Shown in pieces: positions 27,201 to 36,838 of a stretch of 64,000 bases of DNA; positions within the stretch are counted from its first letter, which is position 1; every line of letters begins with the position of its first letter. The position numbers and the translations under genes are program-made. Location of the stretch: positions 793,501-857,500 of the forward strand of contig NBNI01000007.1 of assembly GCA_004379135.1 (NCBI GenBank). Direction: 5' to 3'. The notes beneath the pieces are model-generated. The model ran no database searches. It was given only the letters and a program-made list of their open reading frames with translations, and had not been told where the DNA came from. Source of the stretch: Acidimicrobiales bacterium mtb01 (GTDB lineage: Bacteria; Actinomycetota; Acidimicrobiia; Acidimicrobiales; Ilumatobacteraceae).

Positions 27201-27691
27201 CTGGTGGAGTCGCTGAAGGTGCCGAGTTCAGCCAGTTCCGTAAGAAGGCCGAACACTTCCTGAAGGAGCACTTGGCCGAGGCAGCCATCGCCAAGGTCCG
27301 TTCCGGCGAACCTCTCTCGGCAAGCGACATCGCTGAACTGCAGCGCATCCTTGTGGCCGCCGGCATCGGCGACGATTCGACGTTCGAAGAGGCGAGCAAG
27401 AGGGCCGGGAGCTTCGGCAGGTTTGTCCGAAGCCTGGTGGGGCTCGACCGGGCGGCAGCCAAGGCAGCGTTCGCTGAGTTCCTCGACGACAAGCGCTACA
27501 GCAAGAACCAGATCCAGTTCGTCAGCCTCATCATCGACGAACTCACTGAGCGAGGCATCGTCGACATCGCTCGGGTGTACGAGGCCCCCTACGTCGGCCT
27601 CGCGCCCGAGGGACCGGAGGCGATCTTCGTGGAGGCGGATCTGGAGCGAATCTTCGGCGCCCTCGAGCAGCTGGTCTCAGCCGCCGCCTGA
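24281..27691 (+). CDS. hsdR: Type I restriction endonuclease HsdR
   Basis: A 1136-residue motor-nuclease subunit, translocating and cutting unmodified DNA. Order of parts: DUF4145-like N-terminus (1-125); Ala/Glu-rich coiled coil (about 145-215); PD-(D/E)XK nuclease with DYVLWGEDG and VEAKK (about 272); SF2 helicase with MATGSGKTRT (about 387), DEAH (about 486) and LTATP; later helicase motifs including SVDMLDTGIDVPEVVNL and GRGTRLSRDL; and a C-terminal EcoEI_R_C-like region. It is full length and all main motifs are present, so the system appears functional. It starts with GTG overlapping hsdS. Confidence 0.95.
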   Translation: MTTSQFSFLAAEFPDEFAMAEWAERHALSDSGPAVIYARKALESGVKWMYRFDRSLPQPYEDQLNAYLNEPAFKALANGHVFNVAKKIQLAGNRAVHDAKPPTKLEAVEVLSALFQFSFWLAHTYGREAKPDPGLKFNPQLLTAAKMAAEAATLKQRQELEEQLATQAEQAAGAKQRAAELAMTVQELKAERAALIAEVAAAKKAAEQMPVEAHDWSEFETRKYKIDALLAEAGWKLSDPRDREFEVTGMPNGAGVGYVDYVLWGEDGLPVGLVEAKKTLVSPATGQQQAKLYADCLEKMTGQRPVIFFTNGYEHWMWDDTQFPPRRVHGFMSREELALMIQRRSTRKPLASLEIDSKIVERYYQTRAIRAIGEHFEHDRQRKALLVMATGSGKTRTVIALVDLLMRANWVKRVLFLADRTALVKQAVNNFKEHLPSSAPVNLVTDGDQEGRVYVSTYQTMVGKIDEYKPDGTRRFGSGHFDLVIIDEAHRSVYRKYRGIFDYFDSYLVGLTATPKDEIDANTYDLFDLETGVPTDAYSLEEAVKDEFLVPPRGVSVPLKFIREGIRYDDLSDDEKDDWDEIDWGEDEEGNPLDPPEEVDAAKLNTWLFNTDTVDRVLETLMTDGIKVAGGDRLGKSIIFAKNQRHADFIYERFIANYPHLDNGNFARVVTHAVKYGQSLIDDFSNKDKAPHIAISVDMLDTGIDVPEVVNLVFFKLVRSKTKFWQMIGRGTRLSRDLFGPGDHKTEFKVFDFCQNLEFFSQALPPAEGSGAMPLSERIFKSRLELLQAFDAAKVNGAERADVAETLRAAVESMNGDNFLVRPHLELVERFRAPEPWETVTIGELAELSDRVAKLPTQLEPEHEDSKRFDVVMLAAELGALRGEPFERQRQVVIKVAAALEEQRAIPAVAQQLELIQDVQHDEWWVNVSYSMLEQVRKNLRLLVPLIERTKKNIIYTSFVDEQGVGVEIELPGTGGVAEGAEFSQFRKKAEHFLKEHLAEAAIAKVRSGEPLSASDIAELQRILVAAGIGDDSTFEEASKRAGSFGRFVRSLVGLDRAAAKAAFAEFLDDKRYSKNQIQFVSLIIDELTERGIVDIARVYEAPYVGLAPEGPEAIFVEADLERIFGALEQLVSAAA

Positions 27692-27808
27692 AGGCTGCCG
27701 AAGCAGAAGTTGAAGTCGAACGGCTGCCTGGTCTGGGGCTGCGGCGGAAATGCCGGCGAATGACGCCCAGATGCGGCCCCTGCGCCAGTTCGTTGCCGAC
27801 TGACATGG

Positions 27809-27982
27809 GTGGCCAGCCGACCGACCTCCAAGCGTTCGAAGGGAGGCCGTCGGCGACCCCTGGAATGGGACGTGGAGTTGATGGAGGCGACCACCGAGGA
27901 GGCAGAAGCGATTGTCACCCGTCTTACAGGTGCCATCCGGAAGGCGGAGTCTGAGGTCGGGGAGGTAGAGGGTGATGAGTAG
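27809..27982 (+). CDS. Small basic-acidic protein upstream of recombinase
   Basis: A predicted 57-residue frame from GTG 27809 to TAG 27982, with an Arg/Lys-rich N-terminus (RPTSKRSKGGRRRPLEW) and a Glu-rich helical C-terminus (MEATTEEAEAIVTRLTGAIR). It overlaps the recombinase start by 8 nt, suggesting translational coupling. Such position would suit a recombination helper or directionality factor, but no similarity supports this. The 117 bp between hsdR and this frame contains nothing I recognise. Confidence 0.45.
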   Translation: MASRPTSKRSKGGRRRPLEWDVELMEATTEEAEAIVTRLTGAIRKAESEVGEVEGDE

Positions 27983-29546
27983 TCGGAGCGGAGACAGCAC
28001 GGTGCGACGGAAGCGTGTCGTGGGTCTGGCTCGAATCTCGACCGACCAGGAGAACCAGCCCCACTCTTTGGAGAGCCAGCGCCGAAGCATCGAGAACTAC
28101 GCGGCTGCGTACGACTGGCATCTCGTGGAGTTGATCGAAGAGGAGATGTCGGGCGCAGCAGAGGAGAGGCCAGCACTCGAGAAGGTGCTCCAACTGGTGC
28201 GCTCACGGTCGGTCGATGTCCTCATCGTCTCACGTGTCGATCGGCTCTCCCGGTCCATTCGAGGTTTGATGGAGGTGGTCGAGGAACTCGACCGATGCAA
28301 TGTCGAGCTGGTCTCGGTCACTGAGTCCATCGACACCAGCTCGTCGAATGGGCGGATGTTCCTCCAGTTCCTCGGAATCTTCGCCGAGTTCGAGCGAAGG
28401 ACGCTCATCGACCGCATTCGGGCCGGCCTTCGAGTCAAGGCGGGTCGAGGGAACTGGGTCGGGGGAGCACCACCATTCGGATACCGGCTCGAGAACGGCG
28501 CCCTCGTCATCGAATCCATCGAGGCCTCGGTGGTGCGGCAGGTCTTCCAGCGGTACGCCGAGGGTGACGGTTCGAAGACCATCGCGAACTTCCTCAACGA
28601 CAGCGGCATTCGAACCGCTCGAGGAAAGCATTGGAGCGCAAAGGGAGTTCTCGACATGCTCGAGCGGGTCACCTACCGAGGGCAGATCCGGCATCTCGAG
28701 GACATTCACGAGGGTGCGCACGAACCCATCGTCGACCTCGCACTGTTCGAAGCTGCTCAGCAGCGGCGTGCTCCTCATCGTGCGGGCAAGGGAAAGCGGG
28801 AGAGTCGGAAGTACCTGTTGGCCGGGACCCTGCGGTGCGGACTCTGCGGCGGCGCGATGACTGGAAGCGTGGTCAAGGGCAACGGGGGCTGGTACCACTA
28901 CTACCGCTGTATCGCTGCAGACAAAGCGAAGGCGAAGTGCCCAGGAGTCTCAGTGCGGGTCGACGAGATTGAGGATGGCTTCATCACGAGGCTGGTTGGT
29001 GCGTATCGGTCGACTGGATTCTTCGAGGCCGCAGTCCGGGCGGCCCGCTCTGGAATGCCGAACGTCATCGAGCAACTCAAGGATGACCTGGCGGGTCTCG
29101 AGAGCCTCATGGCCGCCGACCGACAACGCATCGACCGCTACCTCGATGCGTTTGAACGCGGGCGACTCGATGCCGACCAGGCAGACGAGCGCATCAGGGA
29201 CCTGTCCGACAGCAAACGCTCGAAGGAGGTTCGTGCCGCTGAACTGAGGGAGCAACTTCTGCTGCTCGAGTCGGCGGGGGAACCGATTCCGGACCTCGCC
29301 AACGTGGCCGAGCTCGTGGAGCGAGTCCTCAGGGGGCCGATGGACCCGACGAAGCGGTTGTTCGTCGAGGCGGCGGTGGCCTCGATGACCGTCGATGCCG
29401 ACCGGAAGGTTCAGCTGATCCTTCGCATCCCGTCGCCTGGGACGACGGTTAGCGAAGGGTCACGTTTGGTGGGCGTGACGGGACTCGAACCCGGGACCTC
29501 CACCGTGTCATGGTGGCGCTCTAACCAACTGAGCTACACGCCCTGA
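27975..29546 (+). CDS. Large serine recombinase (integrase)
   Basis: A 523-residue serine recombinase. The resolvase domain has ARISTDQENQPHSLESQRR (nucleophile Ser about 22), VSRVDRLSR and FAEFERRTLIDRIRAG; the recombinase domain follows (GGAPPFGYRLENG, GSKTIANFLNDSGI); then a zinc ribbon CGLCGG with YYRC and KCPG, a coiled coil (EQLKDDLAGLESLMAADRQR) and a C-terminal part. SD sequence GGAGG (27961-27965) fits ATG 27975 or GTG 27972. The last 28 residues are encoded by the antisense of tRNA-Val, so the native C-terminus in the excised form would be different. It is the probable integrase of the island. Confidence 0.92.
   Translation: MSSRSGDSTVRRKRVVGLARISTDQENQPHSLESQRRSIENYAAAYDWHLVELIEEEMSGAAEERPALEKVLQLVRSRSVDVLIVSRVDRLSRSIRGLMEVVEELDRCNVELVSVTESIDTSSSNGRMFLQFLGIFAEFERRTLIDRIRAGLRVKAGRGNWVGGAPPFGYRLENGALVIESIEASVVRQVFQRYAEGDGSKTIANFLNDSGIRTARGKHWSAKGVLDMLERVTYRGQIRHLEDIHEGAHEPIVDLALFEAAQQRRAPHRAGKGKRESRKYLLAGTLRCGLCGGAMTGSVVKGNGGWYHYYRCIAADKAKAKCPGVSVRVDEIEDGFITRLVGAYRSTGFFEAAVRAARSGMPNVIEQLKDDLAGLESLMAADRQRIDRYLDAFERGRLDADQADERIRDLSDSKRSKEVRAAELREQLLLLESAGEPIPDLANVAELVERVLRGPMDPTKRLFVEAAVASMTVDADRKVQLILRIPSPGTTVSEGSRLVGVTGLEPGTSTVSWWRSNQLSYTP
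29467..29543 (-). tRNA. tRNA-Val (GAC), with encoded CCA; integration site
   Basis: The minus strand folds into a full cloverleaf: acceptor GGGCGTG/CACGCCC, anticodon stem CCACC/GGTGG with loop ATGACAC (anticodon GAC), T-arm with GGTTCGAGTCC, discriminator A and an encoded CCA end. The serine recombinase frame runs through its 3' end, and TGGTGG at 29467-29472 is the proposed att core, so integration preserved the tRNA. Confidence 0.95.
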
Positions 29547-29589
29547 ATGCGCTCCTACCCTACCGGCCCGCGCCGGGGCGGCCCACCCG

Positions 29590-30672
29590 TCAGGCGAGGC
29601 GCAGGGAGACTTCGTTGGCCATCAGGCGCCCGCGGCGGGTGAGCACCAGTCGGTCGCCGTCGGCCACCACCAGCCCGTCGAGTACCGCGAGATCGTGGTC
29701 GGAGAACGATCCGGCCGGAACTCCGTCGCGCATGCGAATCGCCAATTGCAGCCCTTCGACGCGCCGCTGTTCGTGGTCCAACACTTCGAACGACGATTCG
29801 GCCGACTGGCCGGATTCGATCAGATCGCAGAACCGATCGGGAGTGCGCACGTTCCACCAGCGGCGGCCGCTGCGGTGCGAATGCGCCGCCGAACCGAATC
29901 CGACGTAGTCGCCCTGCTTCCAGTACACGCGATTGTGCTCGCACTCGTGTCCGGGTCGGGCCCAGTTCGACACCTCGTAGTTGGCCAGACCCGCCGCAAC
30001 CAGCAGATCATCGACCACTTCGTACATCTCGGCCTGGACGTCGTCGTCGGGGTATTGCTCGGGGCGATCGGCCAGAGGAGTTCCCGCTTCCACCGTGAGC
30101 CCGTAGGCCGACACGTGCGGCGGATCGAGCGCGATCACACGCTCGACGGTGGTGCGCCAGTCATCGAGGCTTTCCCCGTGGGCGCCGTAGATGATGTCGA
30201 GGTTGAACGAATCGAAACCGGCTCGCCGAGCCAGTTCGACCGCTCGTTCGACGTTGCTCGGATCGTGGGTGCGCCCCAACGACGCCAGCACATGACCCAC
30301 CATGGACTGGACGCCGAAACTCAGACGATTCACACCGGCCGCGCGATACACCTCCAACGATTCGGCCGTGATGTCATCGGGATTGCACTCGACCGTCACT
30401 TCGGCCGCGGACGATCGTGGGATGTCGGCGATGACCGCCGCGAGCAGATCGGGGGCGAGGCGGGTGGGAGTGCCTCCACCCACGAAGATCGAGGTGGCCG
30501 TGGGCATCGCGGCTTCGACGGCCCGCGCCACTTCGAGGCGCAATGCCGATACGTAGCGCTCCATCAGATGATCGCGGTCGGTGAACGTCGCGAAGGCGCA
30601 GTAGTCGCAGCGGTGACGGCAGAACGGCACGTGCACGTACACGCCGAACTCGGAAACGGACGAGGTCGTCAC
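29590..30672 (-). CDS. hemW: HemW-type radical SAM protein (heme chaperone)
   Basis: A 360-residue radical SAM protein of the HemN/HemW group. The cluster motif CRHRCDYC (CxxxCxxC) starts near residue 18, preceded by GVYVHVPF; IFVGGGTPT, ECNPDD and LSFGVQSM are family blocks. HemW proteins bind heme and act as chaperones rather than as coproporphyrinogen oxidases. The gene lies in its usual neighbourhood near hrcA-dnaJ. ATG 30672 overlaps the upstream regulator stop by 4 bp. Confidence 0.92.
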   Translation of the reverse strand: MTTSSVSEFGVYVHVPFCRHRCDYCAFATFTDRDHLMERYVSALRLEVARAVEAAMPTATSIFVGGGTPTRLAPDLLAAVIADIPRSSAAEVTVECNPDDITAESLEVYRAAGVNRLSFGVQSMVGHVLASLGRTHDPSNVERAVELARRAGFDSFNLDIIYGAHGESLDDWRTTVERVIALDPPHVSAYGLTVEAGTPLADRPEQYPDDDVQAEMYEVVDDLLVAAGLANYEVSNWARPGHECEHNRVYWKQGDYVGFGSAAHSHRSGRRWWNVRTPDRFCDLIESGQSAESSFEVLDHEQRRVEGLQLAIRMRDGVPAGSFSDHDLAVLDGLVVADGDRLVLTRRGRLMANEVSLRLA

Positions 30673-31211
30673 GGGCGGAAGATCAAGCCGAGCTGATTGA
30701 GGCGACCCGTCACGTCCTCGAGCGGCACGTCGAGCATGGCTGCGATGGCTCGCACGTCATGGGCGCGCACGGTGAGCACCTTGCCGTTGAAGTCGCCGCG
30801 TTGGACCTGGATCATCGAGAAGAACCGAGCGAGCATCTTGGCGGCCGGAGTCTTCAACTCACCGAGACGCACCAGATCGATCGCCAACTTCTGCGGACGA
30901 CTGGCCACCGAGTCGGGATCGACGCCGGGGGCCGATTCGTCGAAGGGCAGCAACTGCCCCACCGGCACCGCGTACAGCGACGCCAGCCGCCGCAGACGTG
31001 GCAACGAAATCGCCCGTTCGCCGCGTTCGTACGCACCCACCACCGACGCCTTGAACTCGCCCTCCGACACTTCTTCCACGTCGTTGAGCGACAACTTCTT
31101 CTGCTGGCGAATGGCCCGCAGACGATCACCCACGCGCCGCCCGTATTCGAGGTCGTCAGCGTCGGACTCGTCGACCGCAACTGCGGATCGTGACCCCGAT
31201 TTCCTCGCCAT
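30669..31211 (-). CDS. BldD-like transcriptional regulator
   Basis: A 180-residue XRE-type regulator. The helix-turn-helix (about 24-85: GDRLRAIRQQKKLSLNDVEE, KASVVGAYERGERAISLPRL) and the C-terminal domain match BldD of Streptomyces. The c-di-GMP-binding signature RGD-x8-RxxD is intact: Arg138-Gly-Asp140 and Arg149-x-x-Asp152. In Streptomyces, BldD needs tetrameric c-di-GMP to dimerise and repress development genes. A 20-residue acidic N-terminal extension is present. It is sited between rsmE and hemW, co-directional with both, 42 bp after rsmE. Confidence 0.85.
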   Translation of the reverse strand: MARKSGSRSAVAVDESDADDLEYGRRVGDRLRAIRQQKKLSLNDVEEVSEGEFKASVVGAYERGERAISLPRLRRLASLYAVPVGQLLPFDESAPGVDPDSVASRPQKLAIDLVRLGELKTPAAKMLARFFSMIQVQRGDFNGKVLTVRAHDVRAIAAMLDVPLEDVTGRLNQLGLIFRP

Positions 31212-31253
31212 TCGGACACCCTAGGTGGGCACCGACCACTCTCCGTGGTCGGG

Positions 31254-34034
<2,781 letters not shown>

Positions 34035-34046
34035 GACGAGCGAAGT

Positions 34047-35414
34047 TTAGCCCTCGGTGACCGCCTTGTACCGGGCGAGCGCCTCGTCGCGCTCGACCGA
34101 GTGATCGACGATCGGTTCGACGTATCCGAGCGGTATTCCCTTGCCCTTGGCCCACGGCGCATGGATCTGCGCGGTGGGCAGATCGGCCAATTCGGGCACG
34201 AACCGACGCACGTAGTCGCCGGTCGGGTCGTAGCGCTCGCCCTGGAGCACCGGATTGAACACGCGGAAGTACGGAGCGGCATCGGTTCCGGTGCCGGCCG
34301 TCCACTGCCAGCCGTGAGAGTTGCTCGCGAGATCGCCGTCCACCAAATGCTTCATGAAGAACTTGGCGCCCCACTGCCACGGCAGATGCAGATCCTTCAC
34401 GAGAAAGCTGGCCACGATCATGCGCACGCGATTGTGCATCCATCCGGTAGTGGTGAGTTCGCGCATACCGGCGTCCACGATCGGGTAGCCGGTGCGACCT
34501 TCGCACCACGCGGCGAAGCGGGCCTTGGCCTTCGAGCCGCTGTCGAGCGCGATGCGGTCCATCTTGCGGTTGAGGTTCTTCCATCCGGTTTCGGGATGAC
34601 GGAACAGGACATCGGCGTAGAACTCGCGCCAGGCCAACTCGCTTCGATAGTGCGTGTGATCGGCGCCGTCGTGCAGATCGTTCAGCAGTTGGCGCGGATG
34701 CACGAGACCCCACCGCAGAGCGGCCGACATCCGACTCGAACCCGGCACCGACGGATCGTTGCGACGCTCCTTGTAGCCGTCGAGTCCTTCGGGGCCGCGA
34801 TCGCGGAACTCGGCCCACTGTTCGTGGGCGCCGTCCTCGGACGACGGCGGCAGCGGAAGGTCGACATCGGGTCGACGATGCGGACCTTCGCACGGCACCT
34901 GCGGCGCCCCCAGCCAAGTGGGCGAACGCGGAGCCTCCAGCGGGCCGTTCCAGCCCGTGGCCAGCCAACGTTTCGAGAACGGCGTGAACACCGAATACGC
35001 GGTGCCGTCGTCCTTGTTCACGCGTCCGGGCTCGACGGCGTAAGGCGAGCCCATGTGCACCAGCCGCTTGCCCTTCGCGTTCAATCTTTCGGCCACGGCA
35101 CGGTCGCGCCGCTGCCCGTACGGCGCGAAGTCGCGAGCGGCGTACACCGCGTCGGCCCCCACCTCGTCGACCAGAGCCGGGATCACATCGGCCGGGTCGC
35201 CGTGTCGATACACCAACGCACGGTTCATCGACTGGTCGAGTGCGGCCAGAGCATCGACCATGAACGCGACGCGCACGTCACCGGACCGACCGATCAGATG
35301 CGGGTCGAGAACGAACAACGGCACGACCTCGCGGTGTTCGGCGAGAGCGGCAAGGAGCGCCGGATTGTCGGCCAATCGGAGATCACGACGGAACCACATG
35401 ACGGCACGGGACAT
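34047..35414 (-). CDS. phr: Deoxyribodipyrimidine photolyase (class I CPD)
   Basis: A 455-residue flavoprotein that reverses cyclobutane pyrimidine dimers with light. N-terminal antenna domain (MWFRRDLRLADNPAL) then FAD domain with LAWREFYADVLFRHP, WCEGRTGYPIVDAGMREL, GWMHNRVRMIVASFLVKDL and the active-site run WTAGTGTDAAPYFRVFNP. Tryptophans of the electron-transfer path appear present. It lies 12 bp upstream of hrcA in the same direction, with a CACACT -10-like box 6 nt before its start. Confidence 0.93.
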   Translation of the reverse strand: MSRAVMWFRRDLRLADNPALLAALAEHREVVPLFVLDPHLIGRSGDVRVAFMVDALAALDQSMNRALVYRHGDPADVIPALVDEVGADAVYAARDFAPYGQRRDRAVAERLNAKGKRLVHMGSPYAVEPGRVNKDDGTAYSVFTPFSKRWLATGWNGPLEAPRSPTWLGAPQVPCEGPHRRPDVDLPLPPSSEDGAHEQWAEFRDRGPEGLDGYKERRNDPSVPGSSRMSAALRWGLVHPRQLLNDLHDGADHTHYRSELAWREFYADVLFRHPETGWKNLNRKMDRIALDSGSKAKARFAAWCEGRTGYPIVDAGMRELTTTGWMHNRVRMIVASFLVKDLHLPWQWGAKFFMKHLVDGDLASNSHGWQWTAGTGTDAAPYFRVFNPVLQGERYDPTGDYVRRFVPELADLPTAQIHAPWAKGKGIPLGYVEPIVDHSVERDEALARYKAVTEG

Positions 35415-35478
35415 GCGGCGAGTGTGTCAGGGGTGCGCCGGCGAATCCACCCGAGCCCGGTACCGCTCGTCACCGCCG

Positions 35479-36834
35479 TCAGGCGAGATCGGGGAAACGC
35501 AGGCGCAGAGCGTTCGCGTGGGCCGGAAAACCTTCCACGTCGGCCAAGGTCACGATGCTCGGGGCCAGCCGGCGCAACGCTCGCTCGTCGGCGCGGGCCA
35601 CGGCCGTGCGCTTCAGGAACGCCTCCACGGTCACGCCGCTCGTCACCCGCGCGAAACCGTTGGTCGGCAACGAGGCCGGGCAGCCGATGAGGAAGTTGGC
35701 GGCCGAGAACGGAGTGTCCTGTCCGATCAGGATCTCGCCGGCGTGCGCGATCAGATCGAGTACCTCGTTCTCGCGCGCCGGAGCAACCACCAGTTGGAGG
35801 TGTTCGGGCGCGAATTCGTTGGCCACTCGCGCGGCTTCTGAGAGGTCGTTCACGATCACGCAGCCGCCGTTGACGCCCAGCGATGCCCGCACCGCGGTGG
35901 CCCGCTCGGCGGGCAGCACGGCGATCTGCTCGACGAGTTGCGACTGCACCGCACCCACGAGCGCCTCGCTCGTCGTGACGAACAGCGTGCACGAATCGGT
36001 TCCGTGTTCGGCCTCGATCATGAGGTCGGCGGCCAGGCGACGCGAATCGGCCGTCTCGTCGGCGATCACCAGACTCTCGGTCGGGCCGAGCGCCATCTGC
36101 GTGGCGGTGCCCCAGCGCTGGATCTCGAGTTGCGCCACGGTCACCGGCAACGACCCCGGACCCATCACCTTCACAACTCGCTCGATCGACTCGGTTCCGA
36201 ACGCCAATGCGGCGATACCGGCCGGCCCGTTCACGCGGAAGACGTCGCGGATGCCGAGTTCGTCGGCCACCGCCAACACTACCGGATCGACCGCTCCCTT
36301 CGCACCGGGCTTGGGCGGCACGACCACTTGGAGCAACGGCACACCGGCCACCGTGGCCGGGCCGCCCAATTGAGCGAGAACGCTCGGGTAACTGGCCTTG
36401 CCACTCGGGCAGAAGAGTCCGGCCGACGCGATGGGCGACACGCGCTCGCCCACCACCAGACCCGGATCGGATTCGAACTGCCAGTCGCCGTGCCGCGCGA
36501 GCACTTCCTCGTTGAAACGGCGGATGTGATCGACCATGTCGCGGATCGCCGTGCGTACGTCGGCGTCCACCTGGCCGCGCGCCCGCTCGCGCTCGTCGTC
36601 CGACACGCGCAGTCCGTCGGGATCGATGTCCACCTCGTCGAATCGGGCCAGTGCGTCGCACACGGCCGCGTCGCCGCGCTCGCGCACGTCGGCCACCAGA
36701 CCGGCGATCTGCTCGCGCAGTTCGGGCGGGATGGACTTGTTGATGTCGCGGTCGACGAGGGACCGTCGCGACGCGTGGTCGAGCGACGACCACGTCATCA
36801 CCCGCAGAACATCGGCGCTCTTTGCTCCGGCCAC
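35479..36834 (-). CDS. HisD-family dehydrogenase with altered zinc site
   Basis: A 451-residue protein of the histidinol dehydrogenase fold. The general base pair Glu344-His345 (EFAPEHLQL) and zinc-ligand-equivalent His277 and His439 (AHANALRLRF) are kept. However, the ligand Gln259 of E. coli HisD becomes Glu274, Asp360 becomes Asn380 (ANFLIG instead of GDY), substrate-binding His367 becomes Ala387, and the canonical GPGNxYV loop reads GPGSLPV. It may therefore oxidise another alcohol, as HisD relatives such as HpsN do, or be a divergent HisD. There are no other his genes nearby. GTG 36834 is 6 nt past minus-strand TACCCT (36846-36841). Confidence 0.75.
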   Translation of the reverse strand: MAGAKSADVLRVMTWSSLDHASRRSLVDRDINKSIPPELREQIAGLVADVRERGDAAVCDALARFDEVDIDPDGLRVSDDERERARGQVDADVRTAIRDMVDHIRRFNEEVLARHGDWQFESDPGLVVGERVSPIASAGLFCPSGKASYPSVLAQLGGPATVAGVPLLQVVVPPKPGAKGAVDPVVLAVADELGIRDVFRVNGPAGIAALAFGTESIERVVKVMGPGSLPVTVAQLEIQRWGTATQMALGPTESLVIADETADSRRLAADLMIEAEHGTDSCTLFVTTSEALVGAVQSQLVEQIAVLPAERATAVRASLGVNGGCVIVNDLSEAARVANEFAPEHLQLVVAPARENEVLDLIAHAGEILIGQDTPFSAANFLIGCPASLPTNGFARVTSGVTVEAFLKRTAVARADERALRRLAPSIVTLADVEGFPAHANALRLRFPDLA

Positions 36835-36838
36835 GGAG

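Larger units (their letters stand above)
8367..29466. mobile_element. Putative integrative defence island at tRNA-Val
   Basis: About 21 kb between the DUF222 gene and tRNA-Val. It starts at a possible 6-bp att repeat and ends with a large serine recombinase adjoining the tRNA 3' end. Inside are an orphan methyltransferase, WhiB-type regulators, a CD-NTase-like pair, a tyrosine recombinase, McrBC and type I restriction genes. Housekeeping genes are absent here but continue on both sides. Gene style is heterogeneous and some segments (11.8-14.2 kb, 23.1-24.3 kb) look lower in GC. The right edge is well placed; the left edge is tentative. Confidence 0.65.

Noticed and set aside
29468-29546. Recombinase tail GLEPGTSTVSWWRSNQL read as a real domain
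   Set aside because: It is the translation of antisense tRNA-Val, so it carries no domain information.
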